Shown: positions 55,001 through 62,653, numbered from the stretch's first letter. The stretch: 64,000 bases of DNA from Paenibacillus paridis (GCF_006345825.1 NZ_VCIX01000092.1:2046001-2110000); one strand, 5' to 3'. Notes: generated by a model not told the origin, from the sequence alone. Made by a program: numbers and translations.

Positions 55001-56288
55001 CAATCCGATGGGAAGACATGCTGACCCCGAAGCCGAAGCCTGGGCGCAGCTGCACCGCCTGATCCATTCCGGCAAATACTTTTGCCTTAACGAGCTCCCC
55101 CCGAGGCGTAATACTCGCATCCGCCACAATCTCCTTCGCCAAACGAACGATGCTCAAGTTCGCGCTTTTGTAGAAATTAAATCTGGTATCCGCCTGAATC
55201 CATTGCTTCACCATAGCTTTCATTCTCGCGGCATCCACGGGAGGCGCCAACTGGGATAATCGTATAATAGACGAGATGACAGTATGCCCTACAACATGAT
55301 CCTGCTCGCTGTTTCTGGATATGACTCTTCCTCTAGTCATATCCATCATTGCACCATTATAAATAAGCGGTTCATAGGAATCATAGATCCATTGATAGAC
55401 ATGACTCGCTTCCGGTACAATCGGCTCCCATGGCGAATTGCTTAGTAAATACAAGACATTTGCAAGCTCTTGCAGCAAGCTTGCTCCATAACCGCCGTTG
55501 TAAGCGTATACATTATGTTGAATAAATGACCCGTCCTCATAAAAACCGTCCCCGGTTGTTACATAATCGAATACGGGGCTCAGCGCATCTCTTGCGGCAG
55601 TCAGCTTGCTGGATGAATTCACGATGACGCCGCGCAAGCCTATGATGACACACTTCCACATCAGATTTGCCCCAGTGGGAACCAATGTACCGTTATTCAC
55701 TTGATTCGGATCAGGTGAAAACTTCTCAATCGCATTCATGTAATTGGTGATTTTAGTCGGCGTACTTATTAAATCATCATATAGGAGTACGACAATGTCG
55801 TTAATATGCAGCGGTGTACCGATTTCCCATTCCCACCAATTGCCGTACTGGGATTTGCTTTCGTTATACCGATTTGCATACATCCAATCTAAAGCACCGA
55901 TAATGTCAGCCTTCAGTGCTTGGTCTCCAAACAAGGGCGAGCCTACCGTACGATAAGCCAGAGCCATGCCTTTAATTCGCAAATAAGCGCCAGTGATTTG
56001 GGAAGAATCCGTTGTGCTGGTCAAATCGCTCCATAGATAAGTTCTTCCTGCCGACTTGTTCAAGGTGCTCCAGTTGGTTTGACTTATCGCGTTGATCTTG
56101 AATGCAATGTCTGAATCATTCGTGTCATAATCATCTCCCCCTGTCAGAAATTCATACCATTTCTCTCTCATCGCGTCATAATCATCGCCAGTTGCATGTA
56201 CGCTGACTAACCCGACTTGTCCAATCGCTACAGATAAAACCGTCACAATCAGTACTACCTTGATGGTTAACCAAAATCTTCTTATCAA
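52098..56288 (-). CDS. Secreted polysaccharide lyase family 8 (xanthan/hyaluronate-type lyase) with inserted discoidin domains
   Basis: About 1396 residues (numbered from the TTG at 56288, behind AAGGTGG; GTG 56300 is possible). A signal peptide precedes the (alpha/alpha) barrel (about 33-415), with the aromatic patch GNWWEWEIG and a catalytic set Asn208 (TGANLMW), His258 (IQHNVYAY), Tyr267 (NGGYG) and MMDMTRGRVISR, as in PL8. The beta region begins near 416 (WYTGAGMTYLYN) and resumes at about 856-1115, interrupted by two F5/8C-like domains (about 580-711 and 722-849). A Pro/Thr linker follows, then two homologous 120-residue C-terminal modules, probably carbohydrate-binding. Xanthan is favoured as substrate from the neighbouring genes; hyaluronan or chondroitin remain possible. 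Confidence 0.92.
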   Translation of the reverse strand: MIRRFWLTIKVVLIVTVLSVAIGQVGLVSVHATGDDYDAMREKWYEFLTGGDDYDTNDSDIAFKINAISQTNWSTLNKSAGRTYLWSDLTSTTDSSQITGAYLRIKGMALAYRTVGSPLFGDQALKADIIGALDWMYANRYNESKSQYGNWWEWEIGTPLHINDIVVLLYDDLISTPTKITNYMNAIEKFSPDPNQVNNGTLVPTGANLMWKCVIIGLRGVIVNSSSKLTAARDALSPVFDYVTTGDGFYEDGSFIQHNVYAYNGGYGASLLQELANVLYLLSNSPWEPIVPEASHVYQWIYDSYEPLIYNGAMMDMTRGRVISRNSEQDHVVGHTVISSIIRLSQLAPPVDAARMKAMVKQWIQADTRFNFYKSANLSIVRLAKEIVADASITPRGELVKAKVFAGMDQAVQLRPGFGFGVSMSSHRIGSYESTNDENYKGWYTGAGMTYLYNHDLKQYTDYWPTVDKYRLPGTTVDTMPRSDSEGAGFLSPSTWAGGTELRGEYSAAGMDLKGYGSTLTAKKSWFMFDDEIVALGAGIHSTDNRTIETTVENRMLNTARVTEGIDMDSPGSLPVGSEPLRHKVMGVTDSGNDGNLPENTFDNNLGSRWSSSGDGQWIQYDLGKTQQIGYIGMSFFVQATRYTTFDVLVSEDLATWNQVYSGNSSVVANDSIIQVFDFPDTQGRYVKIVGHGNSSNLWNSINEIQIYAPCTAGNIIIPPTVAPLNYTEITSSLASPQLPSTHDGDIRTAWTSTGSGEWLKYDFGSDVQVGYAGLSFPLGHEREYSFEIQTSTDDNTWSTVYSGHNQGLTSEITAYDFPDTSARYVKIIVNGNDLDLTNSISEVQFYAPFAAGAVLDPLHSTQKVKGDEQFIVDGVVKPEGLGWTEDMNNVSYAYLEGTGGYYFPESEDIKGLRKASQGSWSQLNKSGPTSILTKNYLTLSIDHGTSPVYEDYAYVLLPNKTAAQTADYSVNPDIEVLINNANVQAVHETSLGVTGANFFVPSTFGYLTASNPSSIMLDDQSGVLDVAVSDPTHLQPKVTYEIFKSGLSVMEKDASVTVLQLSPTIKFEVNTGDLDGKSHKVKFQYDEAVTVPLPTPTPDPVPPAPADPGVLVDELDDFSKVFARSANLTFDRGESATFNGDTSRVIRTQNTSEYLVYKAAPGLEMKQFAMDAWYWSGEPVTHFEFYTSPDNVTYTLYTPDSLVGTTGWKEVNYSGDLPVGTQYLKVVYKHIQSKLWNPQIGKIEIISEAPTAEVTVVDELNNFSKMFNYSANLYFDSSNAPTFNGDASRLARRTNTEEYIVYAAAPQRDMKQFSMEGWFWKYEPTTDFHFYVSTDNVTYTLFTPDQITVSTSWNEVNYSGELPAGTQYLKIVYKHSSSNTWNPQIGKVVITSDET

Positions 56289-56326
56289 CAAACCCACCAC
56301 CTTATTCTAATTTGAATTTCGGCTTC

Positions 56327-56382
56327 ATTATTTCATTAATAATAGAGGAATGAAATGATCCGATTTCAAGATCATGAACTTC
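56327..56382 (-). promoter_or_regulatory. Conserved promoter/operator element upstream of the PL8 gene
   Basis: Second copy of the 56-bp element: GAAGTTCATGATCTTGA (56382-56366), GGATCATT (56361-56354), 17 bases, ATGAAATAAT (56336-56327). Block order and every distance equal those at 52036-52091 while the spacer sequence differs, which points to selection on protein-binding sites. Confidence 0.7.
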
Positions 56383-56389
56383 TCTAAAT

Positions 56390-56413
56390 AAAAAGTGCAC
56401 CCTTAGGGTGCAC
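56390..56413 (-). terminator. Terminator of the GH92 gene
   Basis: GTGCACCC (56395-56402) pairs perfectly with GGGTGCAC (56406-56413) around a three-base loop; on the minus strand TTTTTATTTA follows. It separates the GH92 transcript from the PL8 promoter. Confidence 0.88.
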
Positions 56414-56433
56414 AAGAGGATAAATAGGCTCAT

Positions 56434-58653
56434 TCAGCGCTTGATGGACATAGAGAACGGCAAATCTTCATCTGTCCTATCATTATTCAGGTTTACGGGA
56501 GTGTCCATAAGCTCAAAACGAATGTGAGCGCCATTCCTAAGATTATCGTGTAAAAAATAAAGCTTGTGATGCGGTTGATTATTCAAATGGATGTTTTGGA
56601 CGTAAGGTTTGCCTTCGGTAGAGCCGTTCGTTTCAATGATGATTTGCTTGCCGTTCTCTAATTGTATAGACATGTGCTCAAACAAAGGGCTGCCAATGAC
56701 ATATTCCGGAACGCCTGGGCACAAAGGGTACATCCCCATGCTTGCGAAAATATACCAAGCACATAAGCTGCCATTGTCCTCATCTCCCGGAAGGCCTTCA
56801 GGCGTTGCTTGGAAAAGCTCCTCAGCCGTCTTTCTAACCCAATATTGCGTCTCTGCCGGAGCTCCAATTGCCGCAAATAGATAAGGAATATGAAAGCTGG
56901 GTTGATTGCTGATGGCAAATTGCCCAAAATCAATCGAGGCCATTTCCGACATTTCATGAATTTCGAATCCGTAGCTGCCCGTTTTAAATTCCGGCGTTGT
57001 GGTCATCAGCTCAGTCAGCCGATCCAAAAGAACACCCCTGCCTCCCATAAGATTGGCAAGCCCCATAATATCGTGCTGCACGGCCCAACTGCATTGCCAA
57101 GCCCCTCCTTCGCAATAGGAACTGCCCCACTCAAGCGGGTCAAAGGATTCAAGCCAACTTCCGTCCGTATTTTTCCCCCTCATAAAACCTACTGATTTGT
57201 CTAACAAATGGGCATAATTTCCGGCTCGGTTCATCAATAAATCATATTCTTCTGATTTCCCAATCCCTTTCGCTAATTGAGCAACGCAAAAATCGCCATA
57301 CACATAATCTAATGTATTGCTGACACTTTCATGAAATTGGTCTGCTGGCAAATAACCATATTGGTTATAGGCTTCAGACCCCTTCCTGCCAAAGCGAGAA
57401 TCCTCCGCAGCGTGAAGAGCATGCTTAAGCAAGCCTTCATATGCAGCCTTGCTATCATAACCTTCAATACCTTTGACATAAGCGTCTGCAAATACGGCAT
57501 CAATTAAGGTGCCCGGCATGGCGCTGCGTTCTCCAGGCGAAGACCATTTGGGCATCCAGCCCCCTTCTTTATAGGCGTTCACATATCCCTCCAGCATTTC
57601 TCCCAGACGAGTGGGAAATAGCAGGCTGAATAACGGATAAGAGGTACGATAGGTGTCCCAGAATCCATTATCGCAATATAACGCTCCATCTACGATCTTG
57701 CCATTATAGGGGCTGTAGTGTATTTTTCGACCATCCTCTGTATATTCGTGCCACACTCTAGGAAACAAGCAAACCCGGTACAAGCAGGTGTAAAAGGTTC
57801 TTTTCTTCTGCTCATCACGATCCTCGATTTGTATGCGGCCCAGCGTGTCCTCCCAGCTTTTATTTGCTTCTGACCTTATTTCCTCAAAGCTTCTCGTTCC
57901 CACTTCCAGATTAAGATTCAGCTGTGCTTGTTCCATGCTAATAAAGGATGTGCCCATTCGCAGAACGGACTGTCCCGATTGCGGCAGCTGCAGTCCAATG
58001 AACGCACCTATACGTTCTCCCTCCTCCTGTAACCGATACGATTCACGGCACTCCTTATCAAATATGCCACTTGCTTGCACATCAAGGTCACAATCAAACT
58101 CCAGTACAAAGTACATAGCGAAATTGTCCGGCACTCCTCCTGAATTCGATCGGGTATATCCCGTCAGCCTTTTGTTGACCGGATCAATCGTCATCGACGC
58201 TGATCCGCTAAACGGCGCAACAACGACCCTTGCCTCTTTACGCTCATCGAACGAGATGCGCATTACTGCACCTCTTTCCGTTGGGCTCAGCTCCAGCGTC
58301 GCACGATAACGTTGCAAGCGTATGTGAAAATAATCCGGCTTGATCTCCAGCTCATGCTGGCGAAACGAGGAGGAACGTTTGGAGACTGATAAAGCGAGAG
58401 GACCGGATTGCGGCAGGATCGTTAGGTGGCCGTAATCCCCAATCCATGGGCTAGGCTGGTGGGTCAAGCGCAGCCCTTCAAAGTGACGATGCGCGGGATG
58501 AAAAAACCACCCTCCGCCCGCTTCATCCGTTTGGGCGCTCCATGCGGCCATGCCAAATGGACGTGCTACCCAAGGAAGGGTATTTCCATTAGAGAAATGA
58601 AAGCTTGACGCAGTTCCTTGCAGTGGATTTACATACTGTAATAAACTTTTCAT
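56434..58653 (-). CDS. Glycoside hydrolase family 92, putative alpha-mannosidase
   Basis: A 739-residue calcium-dependent type alpha-mannosidase without a signal peptide, so probably cytoplasmic. It begins YVNPLQGTASSFHFSNGNTLPWVARPFGM, a GH92 opening. Further family blocks are CDNGFWDTYRTSYPLFSLLFP, the NTLDYVYGDF region and a C-terminal GLPGDEDNGSLCAWYIFASM with GMYPLCPG. The catalytic acid/base region is present by position, but I cannot prove activity. It is divergent from an AraC regulator and next to the PL8 lyase; removal of the alpha-linked inner mannose of a xanthan-type side chain is the suggested role. Confidence 0.92.
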   Translation of the reverse strand: MKSLLQYVNPLQGTASSFHFSNGNTLPWVARPFGMAAWSAQTDEAGGGWFFHPAHRHFEGLRLTHQPSPWIGDYGHLTILPQSGPLALSVSKRSSSFRQHELEIKPDYFHIRLQRYRATLELSPTERGAVMRISFDERKEARVVVAPFSGSASMTIDPVNKRLTGYTRSNSGGVPDNFAMYFVLEFDCDLDVQASGIFDKECRESYRLQEEGERIGAFIGLQLPQSGQSVLRMGTSFISMEQAQLNLNLEVGTRSFEEIRSEANKSWEDTLGRIQIEDRDEQKKRTFYTCLYRVCLFPRVWHEYTEDGRKIHYSPYNGKIVDGALYCDNGFWDTYRTSYPLFSLLFPTRLGEMLEGYVNAYKEGGWMPKWSSPGERSAMPGTLIDAVFADAYVKGIEGYDSKAAYEGLLKHALHAAEDSRFGRKGSEAYNQYGYLPADQFHESVSNTLDYVYGDFCVAQLAKGIGKSEEYDLLMNRAGNYAHLLDKSVGFMRGKNTDGSWLESFDPLEWGSSYCEGGAWQCSWAVQHDIMGLANLMGGRGVLLDRLTELMTTTPEFKTGSYGFEIHEMSEMASIDFGQFAISNQPSFHIPYLFAAIGAPAETQYWVRKTAEELFQATPEGLPGDEDNGSLCAWYIFASMGMYPLCPGVPEYVIGSPLFEHMSIQLENGKQIIIETNGSTEGKPYVQNIHLNNQPHHKLYFLHDNLRNGAHIRFELMDTPVNLNNDRTDEDLPFSMSIKR

Positions 58654-58802
58654 TAGGACAACAACCTTTCTGTTACAATGGTTTGCTCCTCATTGTAATC
58701 AGAATGCGGCTGCGCTTCTTATCAAAATTATGCTCTTTCTCTCATTTTTTAAGATTTCGGGTTATGATAGCGATATAAATCTCACTTAAAGCGAGTGATT
58801 CC

Positions 58803-59666
58803 ATGATTCCATTTAACCTGCCGGGAGACCTTGAGCTTCATGGAAGCTTCCCCTTTACCTTTAAAATCCATAAACTGAAGGCCGATGTTCTTCCGCATAC
58901 GCATAATTTCATTGAATACACCTATGTCATTTGCGGCAGCGGCATGGAGATCATCAACGGGGTCGAACGCAAAATACATGCAGGAACCTTTACTCTATTA
59001 TTACCGCACCAGGTACATCAGCTTAAAATCCCCCCGGGCCAAGAGCTTCATCTCTATGTAGGCGCAATTGGACTGCAAGCCTTGTTCAGCTCCGATGATT
59101 TTGCTTGCGCTCTTCACGAACTGCTTCTTCGTGCCGGTACCGAAGAAGAGCCTTCCTATCCGCTGGATGATGGGCTCGCTGCCGAACTGCTTCCTCTCTT
59201 CGCCAAAATGCATGCGGAAGTGCAAAGCTCACAAGCCTGGAACCAATGGATGTTCAAAATGAAATTAATGGAAGCATTGATCCTCTTGGAACGCAAGTGC
59301 TTTCGAAGGAAGGATGCAGGAGTTGCAATCATGCCTGTCAACAAAAAGGGGAACATTCGGGATATCGTTCTTTACGTTTATCAAAATTATCGTGAGGACA
59401 TCAGACTAGCGTCGCTAGCGGAGCGCTTCCACCTCAGCGTCCCTCATATTAGCGCATCGTTTAAGGTTTTTAGCGGTGACCGCTTTCATAATTTTTTGGA
59501 AAAGATTAGAATCTCGCATGCTTGCAGCTTGCTGGTCTCCAGCAATGAATCGGTTACCTCGATCTGTTATGAAGTTGGATTCACTTCCTATTCCACCTTC
59601 TGCCGTGTATTTCAAGCCCGGCTTGGCATGTCCCCGACCGCTTATAAAAGGCTTCATCAAAACTAA
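58803..59666 (+). CDS. AraC-family transcriptional regulator
   Basis: A 287-residue regulator with an N-terminal cupin-like sensor (LPHTHNFIEYTYVICGSGMEI, LLPHQVHQLK) and a C-terminal double helix-turn-helix (LASLAERFHLSVPHISASFK, then VTSICYEVGFTSYSTFCRVFQARLGMSP). The ribosome site is weak (AAAGCGAG). It is divergent from the GH92 gene across 149 bases and is the likely local regulator of it; whether it also binds the 56-bp element at the PL8 and binding-protein promoters is open. Confidence 0.92.
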   Translation: MIPFNLPGDLELHGSFPFTFKIHKLKADVLPHTHNFIEYTYVICGSGMEIINGVERKIHAGTFTLLLPHQVHQLKIPPGQELHLYVGAIGLQALFSSDDFACALHELLLRAGTEEEPSYPLDDGLAAELLPLFAKMHAEVQSSQAWNQWMFKMKLMEALILLERKCFRRKDAGVAIMPVNKKGNIRDIVLYVYQNYREDIRLASLAERFHLSVPHISASFKVFSGDRFHNFLEKIRISHACSLLVSSNESVTSICYEVGFTSYSTFCRVFQARLGMSPTAYKRLHQN

Positions 59667-59668
59667 TA

Positions 59669-59736
59669 ACTTACCTTTATGTAAGTACCTGTAGTAAAAG
59701 TGCATACTTACATATTTGAAGCGTGCGCTATATACT
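59669..59736 (+). promoter_or_regulatory. Promoter with HxlR-type operator ahead of the oxidoreductase gene
   Basis: An inverted repeat ACTTAC-N6-GTAAGT (59669-59686) is followed by a further half site TACTTAC (59705-59711) that overlaps the -35 box TTACAT (59708-59713). After 17 bases comes TATACT (59731-59736). Repression by the HxlR-type regulator encoded at 60374 is suggested. Confidence 0.55.
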
Positions 59737-59770
59737 CAGGAAGTAATATTACTCAAGGAGGTTAACCCAT

Positions 59771-60301
59771 TTGAAAACTCTTGTTATCGTCACACATCCC
59801 AGCATCGAAACGTCCATCATCAATAAACGGTGGGTCGAAGAACTCCGTAAATATCCTGAAAAATATACCGTGCACGAATTGCATAAGGTTTATCCTGACG
59901 GGAACATTGATGTGGAAAAGGAACAACAATTAATTGAATCCCATCAAAATCTCGTTTTACAGTTTCCTTTTTATTGGTTTAATTGTCCGCCACTCCTGAA
60001 GAAATGGCTTGACGATGTTTTTACTTACGGTTGGGCTTACGGATCTAATGGAGGCAATAAATTAAAGAATCGTAAAGCTGCATTAGCTGTGTCCGCTGGA
60101 ATTGAAAAAGATGAGTATAGCAAAGAGGGGAAATATCGTTATACGCTAGAAAATCTGTTATCCCCATTTGAAACTACGTTGCTATACTGTCATGCGGATT
60201 ATCGATCTTTTTATGCATTTTATGGTACAGAAAACGGGACTTCTGCAAGTCAACTAGAAAAAGGCGTACAAGATTATTTGAATTTTATTGACCACATGTA
60301 G
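59771..60301 (+). CDS. NAD(P)H-dependent flavodoxin-like oxidoreductase (MdaB/KefG-type)
   Basis: A 176-residue flavodoxin-fold quinone reductase-type enzyme. It starts at a TTG with AAGGAGG upstream. Typical blocks are VIVTHPSIETSIINKRWVEEL, the QFPFYWFNCPPLLKKWLDDVF stretch and FTYGWAYGSNG. The family reduces quinones or modulates potassium efflux systems with FMN or FAD. It is followed by a strong terminator and a convergent HxlR-type regulator, a pairing common for electrophile or quinone response. Confidence 0.9.
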   Translation: MKTLVIVTHPSIETSIINKRWVEELRKYPEKYTVHELHKVYPDGNIDVEKEQQLIESHQNLVLQFPFYWFNCPPLLKKWLDDVFTYGWAYGSNGGNKLKNRKAALAVSAGIEKDEYSKEGKYRYTLENLLSPFETTLLYCHADYRSFYAFYGTENGTSASQLEKGVQDYLNFIDHM

Positions 60302-60325
60302 GAAGAAGCAATCATACAGCTATAC

Positions 60326-60362
60326 AAAAGAAGTATCGCCTTATTTAGGCGATACTTCTTTT
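60326..60362. terminator. Bidirectional terminator between the oxidoreductase and HxlR genes
   Basis: AAAAGAAGTATCGCC (60326-60340) pairs perfectly with GGCGATACTTCTTTT (60348-60362) around TTATTTA, with A- and T-runs suited to both directions. Confidence 0.9.
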
Positions 60363-60373
60363 GATAAAAACAT

Positions 60374-60739
60374 CTATGCCTTCGTCAATGCATTTTCTTG
60401 ACATTCTGGACTGTTCTTCTCTCCCCACTCGCACATCATATCCAACAATGGAAGGAGAGAAAGTCCACGCTGCGTTAAGGAATATTCAACTTTCGGAGGC
60501 ACTTGGGGATATTCCTGTCGTAGGATCAAACCGTCTGCCTCCATCTCTTTCAACATGACGCTTAGCGTTTTAAAGGAAATTGTGCCAATACTTCTCTTCA
60601 GCTCATTATGCCGTATAACCTTATTTTCAGACAGACAATACATAATAATCATTTTATATTTACCGCCGATTAAGGACAACGTATAGCCAAAGCCAGTGTC
60701 TTTTAATCCCACGCCGGTTGGAACACAGGTTTCGCTCAA
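60374..60739 (-). CDS. HxlR-family transcriptional regulator
   Basis: A 121-residue winged-helix regulator. It has the family blocks GYTLSLIGGKYKMIIMYCL, RHNELKRSIGTISFKTLSVML, LKEMEADGLILRQEYP and VEYSLTQRGLSLLPLLDMMC. A cysteine near the N terminus (SETCVPTG) is in the position used as redox sensor in several HxlR members. It starts at a TTG behind GGGAGTG. It is convergent with the oxidoreductase at 59771 and probably represses it. Confidence 0.9.
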   Translation of the reverse strand: MSETCVPTGVGLKDTGFGYTLSLIGGKYKMIIMYCLSENKVIRHNELKRSIGTISFKTLSVMLKEMEADGLILRQEYPQVPPKVEYSLTQRGLSLLPLLDMMCEWGEKNSPECQENALTKA

Positions 60740-60799
60740 AAGTTACACACTCCCTTGGTTAAATTGATAACAAATATGCTTATTCCGTACAATTAAACC

Positions 60800-61684
60800 C
60801 TAAGTCATCAACAGCTTGAGTTGCCGCAAATACGAGCGCAGTTCTGGAACGGCTTCCAGATGAGCCTTCAATACACGCAGAAGAGTGAGATTAGGCTTCT
60901 GAGACAAAACTTCCTGACGAAGCAGGCCAACGACGTCCCTCAACTCTGTACGAGAAGCTTGTGATAAAGGGAGCGCCTGAATCCGCACCTCCATCGCCGC
61001 TAGAAATTCTTCAACCGTTTCCTTGCGTGCCGCCTTGTCATTTTGCTGCTCGGAATTATACTCGATGATCCATTCACCAATCATCGGTTTTGGTGCTTTT
61101 GCCATCATATCTTGAACGACGGCTTCCATTCGATCAACGATGAAATCCGCAAGTTCGGGAATTGGCTGCGAGATTTCCTTCCGCAAAACTCCGCTCATAT
61201 ATTCATGCAGAATGCCCTGAAAGATCATGACTGCATCCCACACATGCTGCTCGAGCCGTTCACTGAACGCTTCGATCAACATCTCCTTCCGCCAGGTAAG
61301 CAGAGCAATCTTGATCTTCTTCCTCGCTTCCATGAAAGACTCGTTCTCCGCTATGGGCAGTTCGCTGAATTCGATCATAAACAGGTGATTCTCTAAGCTA
61401 TAGTACAGATAGAATTCAATTTTGCGGCTTAATTTCTCCTTTGAGGACATATCAAGCGACATGCCAGTGCGCTCGAGCTCAGCTGCCTGCTCTAATAACG
61501 TCTGGTAGCAAGCGACGAACGTCGCCGTAAACAAGTCCTCTTTGGATGTGAAAAATTTATATATACTGGCTTTGGCCACTCCGCATGCTTCTGCGATGTC
61601 TTGCATGGAAGCTGCACCGTAGCCCTTATTCCGAAACAAATCCATAGCCGCATCGAGAATTTTCGCCTTCTTTAAATCCTTCAT
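60800..61684 (-). CDS. TetR-family transcriptional regulator, long form
   Basis: A 294-residue TetR-type regulator, longer than the usual 200 residues. The N-terminal helix-turn-helix is KAKILDAAMDLFRNKGYGAA followed by IAEACGVAKASIYKFFTSKEDLF. The C-terminal extension (about 200-294) is helical and charged, without recognised motif. The ATG at 61684 follows GGGGGGA. It is divergent from the metallo-hydrolase gene and probably represses it through sites in the 123-base gap. Confidence 0.88.
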   Translation of the reverse strand: MKDLKKAKILDAAMDLFRNKGYGAASMQDIAEACGVAKASIYKFFTSKEDLFTATFVACYQTLLEQAAELERTGMSLDMSSKEKLSRKIEFYLYYSLENHLFMIEFSELPIAENESFMEARKKIKIALLTWRKEMLIEAFSERLEQHVWDAVMIFQGILHEYMSGVLRKEISQPIPELADFIVDRMEAVVQDMMAKAPKPMIGEWIIEYNSEQQNDKAARKETVEEFLAAMEVRIQALPLSQASRTELRDVVGLLRQEVLSQKPNLTLLRVLKAHLEAVPELRSYLRQLKLLMT

Positions 61685-61742
61685 TTGACTATCCCCCCAT
61701 CTTATATTGACATGAGTTTCAATTGAGGTCAACGTTGCGGCA

Positions 61743-61783
61743 TTGACATAAAAACTTTATAGTTCTATATTATACTCATGAGT
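61743..61783 (+). promoter_or_regulatory. Promoter and putative TetR operator of the metallo-hydrolase gene
   Basis: TTGACA (61743-61748), a 17-base spacer and TATATT (61766-61771) make a near-consensus promoter. The perfect palindrome ACTCATGAGT (61774-61783) covers the expected start site. A half copy ATGAGTTT recurs near 61713, toward the TetR gene. Confidence 0.7.
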
Positions 61784-61807
61784 TTTATTCTATCATAAAA
61801 AGGAGGT

Positions 61808-62590
61808 GTGCCGACGCTTGGCCCTAGTGCCAGCTCGGCAACCATTATGCGCATTGCAGAAGGCTTAGAGATGTTGGACTTAGAGATGAAGCTTGGCGAG
61901 CGTTCCATGCCGATTCATCCCATTATTTTTTACGATAAGGATGCTTGGACGTTAATCGATACAGGAATGCCGGGCTCGGCAAGCGAGATCCTTGACTGCG
62001 CCAAACATGCTGGAATCGATAAGTTGCCACTTCAAGCCATTCTTCTGACGCATCAGGACATCGATCACATCGGAGGCTTGCCGGGATTTTTGGATAATAC
62101 AAGCGAATCGCCATTCGAAGTATATGCCCATGAAGACGATAGAGATACGATCGACGGGAAAGCTCCGCTTCTGAAATTTCCGACCGCACGCTTGAATGCA
62201 GAGCTAGAAAGCTTACCAGCCAACGTGCGTACTCAATTCAATCAAGTTTTCGTTCAGCCCTCCAAACCAAATGTAACAAGACTAATGGCGGACGGTGACA
62301 CACTTCCAATTGGCGGCGGTTTAACGGTAATCCATACTCCTGGCCATACACCGGGCCATGTCAGTCTATATCACCATGCGAGCAAAACACTGATCGCCGG
62401 CGACGCCTTGGTTATTCATAATGGCGAATTGCAGGGTTCTTCGCCATACTCTACGATTGACATGGAGCAAGCTCTTCAATCATTAGAGAAATTCAAGCCT
62501 TTTGATATCAAAGCCGTCGTATGCTATCATGGCGGACTGCTGCGAGGCGAAATGAACAAACGGATTGCTGACTTAATGCTGCAGCCTTAA
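61808..62590 (+). CDS. Metallo-beta-lactamase-fold hydrolase
   Basis: A 260-residue MBL-fold protein with the zinc signature LTHQDIDHIGG (HxxxDH: family form HxHxDH with Gln at the second site), VIHTPGHTPGHVSLYHH, AGDALVI and a late CYHGG. The missing second histidine in HQDIDH is worth noting but occurs in some members. The GTG at 61808 lies only one base behind AGGAGG, unusually close, so the ATG at 61847 (MRIAEGLEML) may be the true start, although it lacks its own ribosome site. The substrate is unknown; a divergent TetR gene suggests induction by a small molecule. Confidence 0.88.
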   Translation: MPTLGPSASSATIMRIAEGLEMLDLEMKLGERSMPIHPIIFYDKDAWTLIDTGMPGSASEILDCAKHAGIDKLPLQAILLTHQDIDHIGGLPGFLDNTSESPFEVYAHEDDRDTIDGKAPLLKFPTARLNAELESLPANVRTQFNQVFVQPSKPNVTRLMADGDTLPIGGGLTVIHTPGHTPGHVSLYHHASKTLIAGDALVIHNGELQGSSPYSTIDMEQALQSLEKFKPFDIKAVVCYHGGLLRGEMNKRIADLMLQP

Positions 62591-62653
62591 TCCTATTCCA
62601 ATCGTGAGAATTTTGAATTACCCCTTCGGATGGCTAGGTCCCATTCAGCAATC

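Noticed and set aside
52098..56288. Firm assignment of the PL8 enzyme as hyaluronate or chondroitin lyase
   Set aside because: The aromatic patch and catalytic residues fit all PL8 activities; the neighbouring mannosidase and esterase favour a GlcA-Man polymer, so the substrate was left open.
60374..60500. Small plus-strand frame starting at 60361 behind the oxidoreductase terminator
   Set aside because: It is the reverse strand of the HxlR gene and has no ribosome site.
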